Shown piece by piece: positions 34,343 to 46,100 of a stretch of DNA of 64,000 nucleotides. Positions within the stretch are counted from its first letter, which is position 1. The number at the start of each line of letters is the position of its first letter. Origin of the DNA: Telopea speciosissima (taxonomy: Eukaryota > Streptophyta > Magnoliopsida > Proteales > Proteaceae); assembly GCF_018873765.1 (NCBI RefSeq), contig NC_057922.1:14397563-14461562 (forward strand), given 5' to 3'. Below the pieces are notes generated by a model. That model saw only the letters and a program-made list of their open reading frames with translations. It was not told the DNA's origin and did no database searches. Both the position numbers and the translations under genes were made by a program.

Positions 34343-34490
34343 GGGATTTTTATCTGTTGTTGTAACTGCAGCGCTGCTGTACTCATCGTGCGGTGCTGCA
34401 GGTGCCATGTGTGCCATGTGAGGCTCGCTATGCACACATGGCACCTACAATGCCGCACAATGAATACAGCAGCGGATAATGACAAAACCT
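34343..34490. mobile_element. Palindromic MITE (~148 bp)
   Basis: The left arm ('gctgctgtactcatcgtgcg' then 'aggtgccatgtgtgc') pairs with the right arm ('gcacacatggcacct' then 'cgcacaatgaatacagcagc'), leaving only a few bases of loop. Arms of about 55 bp make a long hairpin. The target duplication was not defined. Confidence 0.7.
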
Positions 34491-34636
34491 TTTTTTGGAT
34501 AAGACAAAATCCTATCAATAAGAATAACTTTATCGTTATCTAAAATACCCCTATTGTACATTGCAAAACTGTCTTGATACCAATCTTTGTATAACCAATC
34601 GTGATTACACCAAACAAGACCCCTTTATTTAATAAA

Positions 34637-36198
34637 GGGAAATTTATAAAACACCCCTTGAGAATGGACCGATACTCAAATCGCCCCCTCTTATTTGAAA
34701 ATACTCAGATCACCCCTTGCATGAGAGCCCTATACTCACATTAGTCCGTATCGTTAGTTTTACACTATTAAATATATTTAAATTCCTAAACTACCCTTGA
34801 CTAATGTAGAGTTACTATTTTACCCTTGAATCTAAAACCCCCAATATCCATCTTCTTCCTCACATGACCTGCAACATGACCATATCGGACTTCGTTCCGG
34901 CGTACCAGTTCGAGAATCTCTTCACCAAGCGTAATTCACCAGTGGCTCACGCCGTTGGGTTCTGGGATAACCAATCCTTCATTTCTACCTCCACTCTCTT
35001 CCAACTCCTTGGTTTCGGCACCACTGGCGGGAAGCTGATGCAGATGAAGGAGGTCACAGCGTTTCCCCCCTTAGTTAGAATACCAATCAGATCAGATTAT
35101 TGACGCTGATGGATTTAGGAATAGATTCATCCTGGCTGGTTTGGTTTCAACTTTCTAGTCTCACTTCAGTTTGATTTCAACGGCAGCATCTCCACCTCCG
35201 GCGGCTTCTTTGAGAGTGGGAGAGAGACGGAAACAGAAATTCTCATTCTTGGTTTAGCGATTTGGGGAAGAAGGAGAGGGAAAGGGTAGTTTAGGGAAGC
35301 AGAGGCGGCGACGGCGATGTTGCAGGGCGAAGCAGAGGCGGTGGAGCTGTGACTTGCTCTTGCTACAGATTCCAGAATCAGATCTCATTACAAATCAGAC
35401 TATGACTTTCTCAGCTACCGGTCCTTGCAGATCTCTCTCTCTCTCAAAAAAGAAAAGAAAGTTAGAAACCCTAAACATATTTAACCTCTCTCTTCCATCT
35501 TCTTCTTTCTCCTCTTTTTCTTCGGGCTTTGCTGTTCTAAAATAAAATCTAGGGCCTTACCACTGATGGTAAATTGGTCTTGCAACGCACACCATTAAGA
35601 TAGAATCAAAGGAATGGATTTTTTATTTCCTGTCAATTCAAATCCAGCCTTGCCTTCCTTCTCTTCTTATTATTTACAATTGGATCGAAATTAAATTGGA
35701 GACTGTAGATCCGTTTTAACCCAACACCAGATCCGTTTTAACCCAACACCACTCTCTCTCTCTCTCTCTCTCTCTGTGGTCACATTTCACCCGAGAGAAC
35801 AGACAGGGAAGGTAGAACAAAGTGTGATTGTCAATGTGATTGATCTTGGAGGAACGGTTTACCCGAGTTTGCCGGTGTCAAGCATGGAAGCCCTAGAAGG
35901 AGAGGGAAAGGGTAGTTAAAGGAAGCAGAGGCAGCGACGGTGGTGTTGCAGGGCGAAGCAGAGGCGGTGGAGTATTTTATGTTGAAGATAAAGGAAAGGA
36001 TAGTATTATAAATTAAATTTTAAAGTTTTAGTACAAGGCTAAAATAATTCTTTTACAATAATAATTAATAGCAGACTAATACCGTTTCATTAGAAGAGGT
36101 GATCTAAATAATAATAATTAACAGTGGACTAACACCGTTATTGTAGAAGGGATGATCTGAGTATCGATCCATTGTCAGAGGTGTTTCATAAATTTCCC
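34637..36198. mobile_element. Pack-MULE-like transposon, complete, perfect 9-bp target duplication
   Basis: The left end GGGAAATTTATAAAACACC pairs with the reversed right end GGGAAATTTATGAAACACC, and similarity continues through 'atgg(a)ccgatactca'. TTTAATAAA stands at 34628-34636 and 36199-36207. The 1562-bp interior contains a protein-like fragment (34864-35100) and a direct repeat of about 75 bp (35270-35350 and 35895-35972: 'gggaaagggtagtt', 'gaagcagaggc', 'gttgcagggcgaagcagagg'). No transposase is present, so it needs an autonomous partner. Its right end lies 257 bp from the start codon of the next gene. Confidence 0.85.
34864..35103 (+). pseudogene. Captured coding fragment of unknown origin
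   Basis: A 79-codon frame (DFVPAYQFENLFTKRN, then VAHAVGFWDNQSFIS, then LLGFGTTGGKLMQMKEV) with balanced codon use and much higher GC than its flanks. I do not recognise the source protein. It lacks a start context and any domain boundary, and it lies within the MULE at 34637-36198, so it is read as a gene piece carried by the transposon. Confidence 0.45.
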
Positions 36199-36430
36199 TT
36201 TAATAAATAACCAATCCGAAATTCGGACCGCGGGTTGAGGCCAATTCCTTGACCAATTCCACTTATTACTTGAACTTCGTCTCAAACTCACTGATAGTCC
36301 ACGAAGGAGTGACAATTGCATCACCTTTTGATCACTTGGCCCACCTCAACCACTCAATTCAACCTAAACCACTATGAAAGTGCCCCTAAATTTAGCTCTA
36401 CTGCATCTTCTGTTGCACCCGTTAAACCAC

Positions 36431-36451
36431 ACTGAGAGAGAGAGAGAGAGA
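36431..36451 (+). repeat. (GA)n microsatellite in 5' leader
   Basis: 'gagagagagagagagagag' ends four bases before the chosen ATG. GA-repeats in plant leaders can bind BBR/BPC factors, but no function is shown here. Confidence 0.6.
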
Positions 36452-36454
36452 GCA

Positions 36455-36949
36455 ATGAATGGGTACTCAAAGATCAAAAGGTTCAGAACCACCAAACCAA
36501 GATCCATGGATTTTTCAGATCTCTTCTCTCTTCCTCAAAGTCACAAACCCATTACAGTGGCTACCTCCAAAATCCAAGAAACCAAACAAACTATTGACAT
36601 GATCAAGATCAAACATCCTAATACTTTTGAGCAATTTCCAAAGCAAGAAAATGACGATGGAGTTGGAGAGATATTCGGTACAATCTTGAATAGAAGCTAT
36701 TCTGTTTCTTCAACTTCTGGGAGATTCAGGGCTGAGAAGAACAGCAACTCATCACCTCAATCTGCAGTGAAGAGGGCATTCTCCATGAGGAGATCTTCTT
36801 CAACTTCAGTTGGGTACTCCAGGATTCATGACCAAAGTAGCCCACTTTTCTCTCCTACTGAAGATGATGATCTGATCACCATGAAGACAAGATCCAAGAA
36901 GAAGAAAGGCAAGATCCTAAAAGCATGTAAGCAACTTTTTGGACTTTAG
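36455..36949 (+). CDS. Small conserved plant protein of unknown function (164 aa)
   Basis: The start is taken at ATG 36455 (MNGYSKIKRF), right after a (GA)n tract; an upstream in-frame ATG at 36374 would add 27 residues read partly through that GA repeat, which is unlikely. The protein is basic and serine-rich. It has a central block AVKRAFSMRRSSS, then 'GYSRIHDQ', an acidic patch (PTEDDD) and a lysine-rich C-terminus KKKKGKILKACKQLFGL. The pattern 'FSMRRSSS...RIHDQ...KILKACKxLFG' is shared by a plant-only family without a known role. No signal peptide or membrane segment is present. The KKKKGK run could be a nuclear signal; that is inference. It is apparently a single exon. Confidence 0.75.
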   Translation: MNGYSKIKRFRTTKPRSMDFSDLFSLPQSHKPITVATSKIQETKQTIDMIKIKHPNTFEQFPKQENDDGVGEIFGTILNRSYSVSSTSGRFRAEKNSNSSPQSAVKRAFSMRRSSSTSVGYSRIHDQSSPLFSPTEDDDLITMKTRSKKKKGKILKACKQLFGL

Positions 36950-39200
36950 GTTTTTTTTTAATTGGTTACCTTAATATATTCTCCTTCCAGTTTCTTATGG
37001 GGGACTTGGAGAAGAGGTGTTACAGGCTTAAAACTTTGAGCTTTGAAGGATTAAATTAATAGTTGAGCTTTGTTCTTGCCCTTCCCCTCTCTCTCTCTTT
37101 CTCTCTCCCCTGAAAATGAAAAAGTCATTGGATTCTACTTTTTTTTCTCTTTCTCAAGACAATACTATTTAGTGTAATTTTCTTGCATATGGGAATTTCT
37201 TGTGTCTTCCTCAAGAAATTGGGTACCTATAAATCCCAGCTTTCTAAGTTTAATTACTTAGATAAAATGTAATTTTAAGGATGGTGGATGGCATGAGTGA
37301 GAGGACCACTGGGCAAAGACTCATGTGAACTCCAGGAGGTAAAAGTCTTTCAATCAGCCACTTTCCTCACTACTTGTCATGTGCGTTTGTACAGAAAAAT
37401 TGATGGGGCTGTGCAGCTTATAGGTCATCATAGTGTGTATGTGTGTTCACACAATTGTCTACACTGAACAAGAGTTTAGAAGAAAGTCAATAAGAAGAGT
37501 AACTAAAATGAGTAGAGGAAGTAGCTAACATAACCCCACATGATTATATCATTAATTATAAAATATTCAATATTTGGTTATTAAATTTTTTTCCTGTCAT
37601 TATGTTTAGCGATGTATAACATTTCATTATTTACCACATGATAGTACATGGATCAGTCCATGTGATGAAGGACAAGACACGTATTTTATTGGTGTAATTT
37701 CAGCTTAAAATGAGTAGAGGAAGTGAGTAAAATTATAAAAGATGTCATTCTGTATTTTATATTCATCTTCATTTGATAGCATTTTGGTAATTTTACTAAA
37801 ACATTGAAACAAATTTGAACAATTTTCCTTATTTTGAATTAAATTTTGGCCATTGAGATGTATGTAGAATCCTCTGTCACTGGCAAGTGGGAAGTAGTAG
37901 AGTATTATACTCATTAGGCCCTAGAATTTAAATCCTTTAGATTTAAAATGTAAGATAAAACTACATCTAGGAAGTGTCATTACTAAATATGGTAAAAATC
38001 ATTATTACATATGGTAAAAAAAATTAAGTAGTTTACACAATAGCGAAAAGGTAATCCTTGCGGCCTTCCAATGTATGATACCGTTTGTCACATCAGTAAT
38101 GCAATCCTCTATGCCACTTGCTCAAAGAACCCTCTCTCATATAATTATTAAGTAATTCATTACAAAAATTCCTTTTTAAGATTTGAAAACTTTTACTTCC
38201 CTTACCTTTAATTTCGCTAGCAACCAAACAGAGAGACTGATATACATACTCAAAACGTGTTCATATGGAGAGTGAAGAAAAGACGATGGATTGATTCTGA
38301 GTGAGTAGATTCATTAGAGATAGGACACAGATGAGGGGAGATACTTGGCAATTTGCGACGGAGAAACTCTAAAGTGGGAAGTACACACCTTGTATGAGTT
38401 GCCAAACACAGAATATAAATTTTGGACCAAAAAAAGGTAATTTTTAGAAAACACTCCAATCCAATGAGGTACCAGAAGTGTTTGATTGGAAAAGCAAGTG
38501 AGAAAATTATAGATGGGTGCTAGTAGTGTTACTGCATTTGAAGGGCCCCAGCCCCTAGACAAGGATGTCTTGTTCCTGATCTAAAGGCAAGCGGATGAAC
38601 CAAATAATGTTTAAATTTTCTAGTAAAAACAGAGTTTGGATTGAAGAAGATTTCACCTAAAAAAAAATGGAAGAGTTCTCTGTGAGGGAGCGTCGCTTTT
38701 GTGTGTAAGTGGGGCTAATGAGAATATGCTTTGAAGCATTAACATGGCAGGTATTTTCGCCTTTCATGAGAGATGGGGTGGTCGTTTCCCCCCCTAGGGG
38801 CCATGCTCCCCCTACAAAGATCTTTTTCCCAAAAAAGAAAGATTGGAGAAAGATTCCACTAAGCTCCACATATAACATCAGCCTCTTTACCTTACTAAGT
38901 GAAGCGTTGTCTGGAGATTGAAGGCAAAATAAATCGAATAGAGGTCGTTGCATGGCCAGTGAGAGTGAAAAAAGAAAGGGCAAGAGATCGTTGCATAGTC
39001 ACGTGGCCCCTGCACCAATGTGTAGGTCAATGAGAGTGCATGCAGGGGCATTTGCCTACATGAGATGGCTGAATGGTAATTTTGCATGCTCATGTGTTTG
39101 GGTCTAGGAACCATGCAACCAGGCAACGTCTTGTTTCCTAAAATAAAAAGACAATATCAATACCCGACCCATTGTCCACTCAATCTCAGCCCGGTTAAAA
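36950..39200. other. Intergenic, AT-rich, with one dispersed repeat
   Basis: 2.2 kb. The first part is the 3'UTR of the small gene. Apart from the repeat at 38930-39125, I see no gene, RNA or clear transposon ends. Confidence 0.5.
38930..39125 (+). repeat. Dispersed repeat, copy 2 (homologue at 5450-5640)
   Basis: See the copy at 5450-5640; it is in the opposite orientation. The matching blocks are 'gggcaagagatcg', 'cacgtggcccctgcac', 'gggtctaggaaccatgc'. Class unknown. Confidence 0.6.
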
Positions 39201-39388
39201 GGGGGAAAATTATCTCCTGTAATTCTCTGTTCGGTCCAATTCCCTAGTGCCCGTAATAAAAGAGGGGTGGACCCCATCTGAATTGAATGTTCGGGCAGAG
39301 GTAAAATGGTCATTGCCCCCCCCCCCCCTTTGGTTAGGGGTACTAGGGGAACTGGACGGGGCAGGGATTGTAGGGGATAAAGATCCTT
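39201..39388. mobile_element. MITE with ~50-bp TIRs
   Basis: The left arm (AATTATCTCCTGTAATTCTC, then 'tcggtccaattccctag') pairs with the reversed right arm (TTTATCCCCTACAATCCC, then 'ccgtccagttcccctag'). A run of 14 Cs at 39316-39329 and 'ggtggacccca' lie in the middle. The same middle words recur in the MITEs at 58876-59019 and 59150-59325, so the three form one loose family. Confidence 0.65.
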
Positions 39389-39549
39389 AAACCCCTTACT
39401 AGAAGAATGCTTCTCCACGCCCATGTGGGTATTGATATTGCCCTTTCTTCTTGGGATCAATTTGCTTCTCAAGAGGAATAAATGAAAGCGAGAAATGCTT
39501 GTTTAACAGTCATTGTAAAGTAAATGGCCTGACAGATCAATATTATAAA

Positions 39550-40090
39550 AGGCATTTTTTATTTGATGGGCTGGGATTTTTAAAACCCAACTCAAGTCTG
39601 AATCCTCTTAATTCAGCCCAAGCCCAATCCGGCCGGAGGTTAGGCTGAGAGATATTTCAACACAGGCCCAACCCTACCGGGCTCAGTCAGCCTAGCCCAA
39701 CCGTGATCTACCTTGATTAGGCCAGGCTGGGCCAGGTTGGCCCTAATTAACTCTGATTAACCCTAACTTTTGCCAAGGCCAGGGCTGGCCCTGATTGATC
39801 AGGCTAGCCCTATTTTTTCACCATTTGAATACTTTACACTAAAAACAATGAGAGACATCATCAACGTTAATTATTCTTAAAATAATCTTAAAGGTTTAAA
39901 GCCTAATATGTAATAATTAATAATTTAATATATAGTTATATAAAATTAGCGTCGGACTGGTCAGCCCGAGGCTTTAGTCCAAACTCAGCTCGGCTTGATC
40001 TCAAGCCTAAATATCCCAACCCTAGCACACCCTACAGCTGAAAACCCCAACCCAAATCCTGTCCTGGCTCAAAGAGGGCACAGGTTCACA
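39550..40090. repeat. Degraded relative of the hAT-type element
   Basis: Dense 'agcccaagcccaa', 'ggccaggctgggccagg' and 'tgattaggcc' words match the interior of 33514-34128. Ends cannot be placed. Confidence 0.5.
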
Positions 40091-40216
40091 AGAATAGACT
40101 CAAAATCCTCTATAATGCCTTTTTCTTATGATGCCTTGTAGTTTGGGTTTGAGACCTCGGCATGTGGAAGATTCTTCATCCAATGGTGGGAGCTCGATTA
40201 ATCCAAATTTTTTTTT

Positions 40217-41628
40217 GGGAGAAATTACAAAATTATTCAAGATTGAGTTTTACTTTACCAAATTAACTACTCAATCTTTCCTTTAACTAAATTTTGGCAC
40301 CAAAATAAAGTTTGGCATTACAAATTTAACCAAAACAGTGGCCCTCCCTTTGCTACATACGTTTTTTAACATTTTCACCCTCAGTTTCATCTTTCTGATT
40401 TGCCATGGCACTTTCCTCTTTCTCCCCTCTCCCATCCACCACATACGCAGTTCCCTGTACTCCTCGTCCAGCACCACCACTGACGGCGCCACCTCTGGAG
40501 AAAGTCAGACTACAAGCTGGGGATAATTCTCCGGCAACAGACGACCTAATTTGTAGTGAACCCCACATGCATTACAGAGTGTTTTGGCCCCCAAAGGACC
40601 CGTTTCCACTGTAGTGTCTTCTGCATATGGCAATGGCTGCACCTCCTTGGGGCTTCTTGTTGTTGTTGGTGGTGGTGGTGGTTTTCATTGGCCTCTGCCA
40701 CCAATTTCTTCTTTTTCTTCGCTGGCGGCTTCCCAAGATAGTATACAACATGTCCACATTGTGGACGTTTTCCCAGAAGGCAAGATGTGACATGGAGGAG
40801 AACGATGACGAAGTAGTGGTGTCGACGAAGAAGATGAGTAAAACGACTCGGTAACAGAAGCGACCCCAGCGACCATGTTGGCCCTCTCGTTTAGAACGCT
40901 TGCTCCTGGCTTTACATATGACCGGTGTTGGGAAATAGAAACAGGGAGGTTTCAATTTCATGGAGGGCTTCGCGGTTTCCGTTTCAAGCAGGTTCTGGTT
41001 TCCATTCTTCGTTTTGTATGTGGGGCTTGAGGTGGATTGATATGGTACTGAGAAAATCTTCCACGAAGTGAGATAACCATTCTAGGTTTGTTAAATCGTT
41101 CGACTAGGAAAAAAAACATAAATTAAGTTATACCCAAACGTTGAGTTCGGAAATGGAAAATCTAGCAAAGTTGGAGTTTCATGGAAGAATTGTTTGCCTT
41201 GGGAAGAAACTGGGGCGCAGGGTTTCTCCCCTTCCTATCCTTGAGAGAGACCCTCTTCAACATTGTCCGGGACAATTGTCGATCCATTTGCAACCCACAG
41301 GTCATCAAGAAACCTTGCTGGAATGATTTCATGAATGCCATCTCTAATCAAAAACCGCCTTTTAATGTTTTTGCCATTTACGACACCACCTCCGTCATCA
41401 ATGGTGGTTTTAGAGAAGGAGAGCTGCGTAGGTGGTGAATGGGAAGAGGGGACGAAGAAGAAAGCGAGGGCAAAAATGTAAAAAATCATATGTGGGTAGA
41501 GGCAGGGGTACTGTTTTCGCTAAATTTGTAATACCAAATTTTATTTTAGGTAATTTGGTTAAAGAAAAGATTGGATGGCTAATTTGGTAAAGGAAATCCC
41601 AATCTTGACTAATCTTGTAATTTTCTTC
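40217..41628. mobile_element. Long-TIR MULE-type transposon flanked by nine Ts on each side
   Basis: Terminal inverted repeats of roughly 150 bp: the left reads GGGAGAAATTACAAAATT, then 'tttactttaccaaatta' and 'ggcattacaaattta'; the reversed right reads GAAGAAAATTACAAGATT, then 'ttcctttaccaaatta' and 'ggtattacaaattta'. Exactly nine Ts stand at 40208-40216 and again at 41629-41637. The GC-rich interior (about 40390-41440) carries coding-like stretches on both strands, none of which I can name, for example a frame with CPHCGRFPRRQ near 40750 and one with LFNIVRDNCRSICNPQ near 41255. Capture of host sequence is likely but the source is unknown. Confidence 0.78.
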
Positions 41629-41637
41629 TTTTTTTTT

Positions 41638-42442
41638 CCTTCTCGAACTCAGCAATGTTGGATGTCGCATTTTTCACCTGTCGAGCTCTCTGGTCCGAAC
41701 TGTAAGGCACCTCAAGATTAAGGTACTGCAGAGGGTTTTTTTTTCCTACTGCTATCATCCAGAGTGTTGCATTAGTGTCAAGCCATCTTCACCTCATTGA
41801 TTTTTATTTTATTTTTTTGATGAAATCCTCAATGATTTATTAGACTAACAATTTCATTTTTTTCTTAAAATACAAAATTTTGATTGAAGTAACACAAAGA
41901 AACACACAACTACTTTAACTAAGAAATAGCAATTAGAGTGTTTTTTCTATTAAAAATAAAATAAAATTAGAGTGTTTAACTAAATCATCAATTCATTAAA
42001 TCAAAACAAATACATGATTAATCATTCCATTAGTTCGAACTCCAATCACAAAACACATACTTTTGATCGTATAAAGTCGTATTTATAAGCATATCTCAGC
42101 ATTTTCTTATCTATTTATTTTCCAAATAAGCATATCCAACACTCAAAAAAATTTCCACCAATTTCTTATCTCTTTTCCATGTAAGCACTTTTAATACTCC
42201 TTAAATGAACAAATTTTGAACTCAAAACCAAAATTTCTTTGTCATCAAGGCGTCAACTGCCTAGTGTAGTTGGTAATGGCTTTACTTATGAAAATATGTG
42301 GATGATGGCATGTCTCATGTTTAAAACATTTTTAAGAATAAAATAGAAAAAGAAAATCAAAAAGAAATGTATTATCGATGATTTGTCAAATAGGTAACAA
42401 GTTTTCCTCCATTTTGGTGGTCGATATACAAAATTTTCTTCC
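41638..42442. other. AT-rich intergenic DNA
   Basis: 800 bp with A- and T-runs and no recognised gene or element. Confidence 0.5.
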
Positions 42443-43160
42443 TGATACATCCGATATTCACAGGGCCAATCAACGACCGCCACGTGTCATAGACGACCCG
42501 CCCCATAGCCAAGGGGAACGAACCGGAGTCCCAGCACCATTCGGGGGCGGCCACTACTCGGGCGCGGCCACACATCCGGGGCGCGGCCTCCTCACAGCCT
42601 CACCCGGAGCGGTCTCACCTGGCGCGGCCTCCTCACGACCTCACCTAGGCGCGGCCTCACCCAGCAAAGATCATGGGCACCCGAGGTGGGGGCCACCCAT
42701 CTACGACCCCGATCGTATCGCTAAGACTCATGTCACTACCGGACTCTAGACCCTTAGAGGTCACGTCATCCAGACGGATTCAAGCACCAAGGACGTTATC
42801 ACCACACGCGGATATCTATCCACCAAGGATCCCGATGCCACCAGACACTCCGCCGCGGAGAGATGGTTAATCGGATAGAGCCCCGTTACCCAGGGCCTCT
42901 ATCCACTCAACGGCACAATCGTCAATCAAACGGGGACTCTCCACACCGCCATATGCTACTATAAAAGGCAAGGTACACAACCCCATAGGGGACATCTAAA
43001 CTCATCTGAATAATCACTATTCATCGCTTGCGCCAGAGATCTAACTTTGGCATCGGAGAGCCCTAGGCCGGGACCACACCGGTTCTCTCTCGATTGACCC
43101 CTTTGGTCCACTTGCGGTGACGGCACTCGTAGGACCGCTTGACGATTTCTTGACGCTTGA
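42443..43160 (+). repeat. 5' LTR of the gypsy element
   Basis: It begins TGATACATCC and carries a TATA-box-like TATAAAAGG near 42960 and short tandem 'gcgcggcctcctcac' units (about 42570-42660). The number of those units differs from the 3' LTR. Confidence 0.9.
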
Positions 43161-46100
43161 TTGGCGCCGTGCTCGTGGGAACGACGCTAGCCATTACGAC
43201 TACTAGCTCGCTTCCATACTCATTCAATGGCACGAAGGAAGACTACCACCACCAACAACGGAGCAAGGAATGGATCACCACCCGAGGGCTCTCGCCGCAG
43301 AGCCAACGACCAGGACCATGTCCCTCGGAGGAGGAGATCCCCCTTAATGACCGATTCGTGATCGCCGAGCCCAACAATGATGAGGCCAACGATGTGGTGG
43401 TGGAGGTGACACCGACCCCAATGCTCCGCCATCGTGGGTCGATCAACGACGCAACGCAGCGATCCTCGATGAACAACGACTCTTTCGAGAATACCGACGC
43501 AGCGTGCGACATCTCACCGTCGGAGGACTTCACCAGCAGCAAGGGTGGAGTCCATACCTCAACAAGAGACCTCTCACCACGGTCAGAACGTGGGAGGACG
43601 CCAACACCCGGGCGAGGGTGTCTAGCCCACGAGATCGGTCCGGAGGTCTCGTGTTCGACTGGACGACCGGAAGAAAGTCACATACCACGACGGCCGGACC
43701 TACGAGAAGAAAGCCCCTCACCTTCACGCAGATTCATCACGGCGTGACCATTCCCCATCCTACCAACACTCAAGGCGGGAGGGGACATCCAGGAGAGAGC
43801 GTGAACGAGGTCGCAGTGAACGTCCGGCCAGGTGTGGGGGCGACACGGGACGAGGAGCTCGATCAAAGACTCGCGACCTGGATGAGAAGTGGAAGGGTTG
43901 AAGAAGCAGACCAAAGGCGAGACACATTCCATACCTGGACAACACCCCTTCTCCGAGAGATCATGTCGCCACACTACCTTCCGGTTTCGACTACCCACCT
44001 TTGAACTCTACAGTGGTACCAGACCCTAATGACCACATCAACTACTTTAATGGCATGATGACGCTGTATGGGGGCCGGACGTGGTATCCTGTCGGGCATT
44101 CCTGCGTCCCTTAAGGGAGCAGCCACATCATGGTTCTCCAGGCTACGACCGAGATCTATATTCTCGTTTGCGAGCTATGTGAACAGATTCGTCACCCGTT
44201 TCCAAAGCGCTCAAGCGTAAGAAGACCACCGTCAATCTACTAAACGTGGTACGAACCCTGGGGAATCTCTCGGGAATACGTTACCAGGTTCACCAAGGAG
44301 TCCCCGGAGGTTCGAGACTTGGATGACCGGACACACATGCAGCCCTAGCAGAGGTATTAGGGACTGGACTTGATCAAGGACTGGCACGTCATGAGACCAG
44401 GACTATGAAAGAGCTCCTGGAGCGGTGCAACGAGTTTGCAAATATGGCCGAGGTACTACAAGCTAGAACAAAAATAATCGAGGCCAAGCCACGGACAACA
44501 AGAGGCCAAGACTGATGACCGCAAAGAGGGTAAGAGGTCGAGGACAGAGCGCCGACAAGAGCGGAGCGACCGCCCATCCGGAGGACAGATCGCCGCCTGA
44601 GAGAAGTGAGAGGGCAAGCACCCCGAGTTCACACCCATCAACACCACCAGTCCCGGATACTCATGCAGATCCAAGACCGTGACCTACTCCATTGGCCACG
44701 ACCCATGCTAGCGCCGCCAGAGAAGCGAAACCCTAACAAATATTGTCTCTTCCACAAAGAGAATGGGCACGACACGAGGAGTGCTATCAATTGAAGAGAG
44801 AGATAGAACAACCGGTAAAGCAGAAGCTTGAACAAGTATGTGAAGGGGAGACGTGACAACCGCTCGTGCCAAGGAGATAGAGGTCGCGACGGAGACAGAG
44901 TGGAGCCGAGACGAGAAGAAAGAAGAACAGATCGAGAGAGAGACCGCCCAGAAGAGCGGAGAGATGCCACAACCTAGTGGCACCAAGGGACCTCCCATCC
45001 TCACCATACTTGGAGGACCAGGCAAGAGTCCACCGAAAGCTAAAGCTCATGCCAGGTTCGTGGGAGTGGCAGAGAAGCCCAAGAAGATAGCCAAGACCGA
45101 GGCGGTGATCTCCTTCTCGGATGAAGACTTGGAAGGACTAAACTTCCCGCATGAAGATGCCCCGGTAGTACAGGTGGAGGTAGCCAATCGACGTACATAG
45201 GGTATTGATAGACACGGGCGTCCGTTGACGCACTCTCCTTGGACGCCTATCGACGTTCGGGTTCGGGGACGACCAGCTCAAACCGAGCCCACTTATCTCC
45301 ATGGATTCTCGGTGCCACCGCCTCCATCGAGGTACCATAGAGCTACCGTCACCTTCGGGGTACACCCTCAACAAGTAACCATCATGGTAAACTTCATGGT
45401 AGTCAAGTCCGTGGTGTCCTTCAACGGCCTCTTAGGGCGACCATCATTGTGACCCTTAGAGGAGTCATATCACCACTTCACCAAGATGAAGTTCCCCACC
45501 GAGAATGGGGTAGGCGAAGTCCGAGGAGATCGAAGAAAGCAAGGAGTGCTACGCCACCTTCATGAAAAAGAATAATGGCAACACCCGTGGAATGGCACTC
45601 GCCTAGAGAGCATGATCAGTGACTAGACAGATGAATCGACAGAGAGAGAAGGGGAAGGCGGTGGAAGACCTCATCCCATGGCCCCTCGGCCCAGGATGAC
45701 CCCTCCAAGGTCGTTCAGGTCGGCTCTGCTAAGCAAGGAACAGAAAGAAGGGCTTGGACACCTCCTCCAAGCGAACATGGATGTCTTCGCATGGTCGACC
45801 TCCGACATGCCAGGAATACCACGTTCCATAGTGGAACACCGACTACATGTCGACCCAACCAGGAAGCCCATTCACGAAGCGGCGTAACTTCGCCCTTGAC
45901 CGACAAGCAGAATCAAGGAGGAGGTCGAGAAGTTAAGCCGATCGGGTTCATCGAGAAGGAGAAGTTCCCAACATGGCTCGCCAACGTGGTCATGGTACCA
46001 AAGCCAAGTGGGAAGTGGAGGATGTGTGTCGACTACACCGACACGAACAAGGCATGCCCAAAAGATGAGTACCCACGCCCGGATCGACCCATCGATCGAC

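Noticed and set aside
35354-35545. Serine-rich frame (SLPSSSFSSFSSGF) inside the second Pack-MULE
   Set aside because: It reads through (CT)n and TTC-rich low-complexity DNA.
43157-43747. 196-codon open frame just after the 5' LTR of the gypsy element
   Set aside because: It lies in the leader/gag region of the fossil and is covered by that element; not a host gene.
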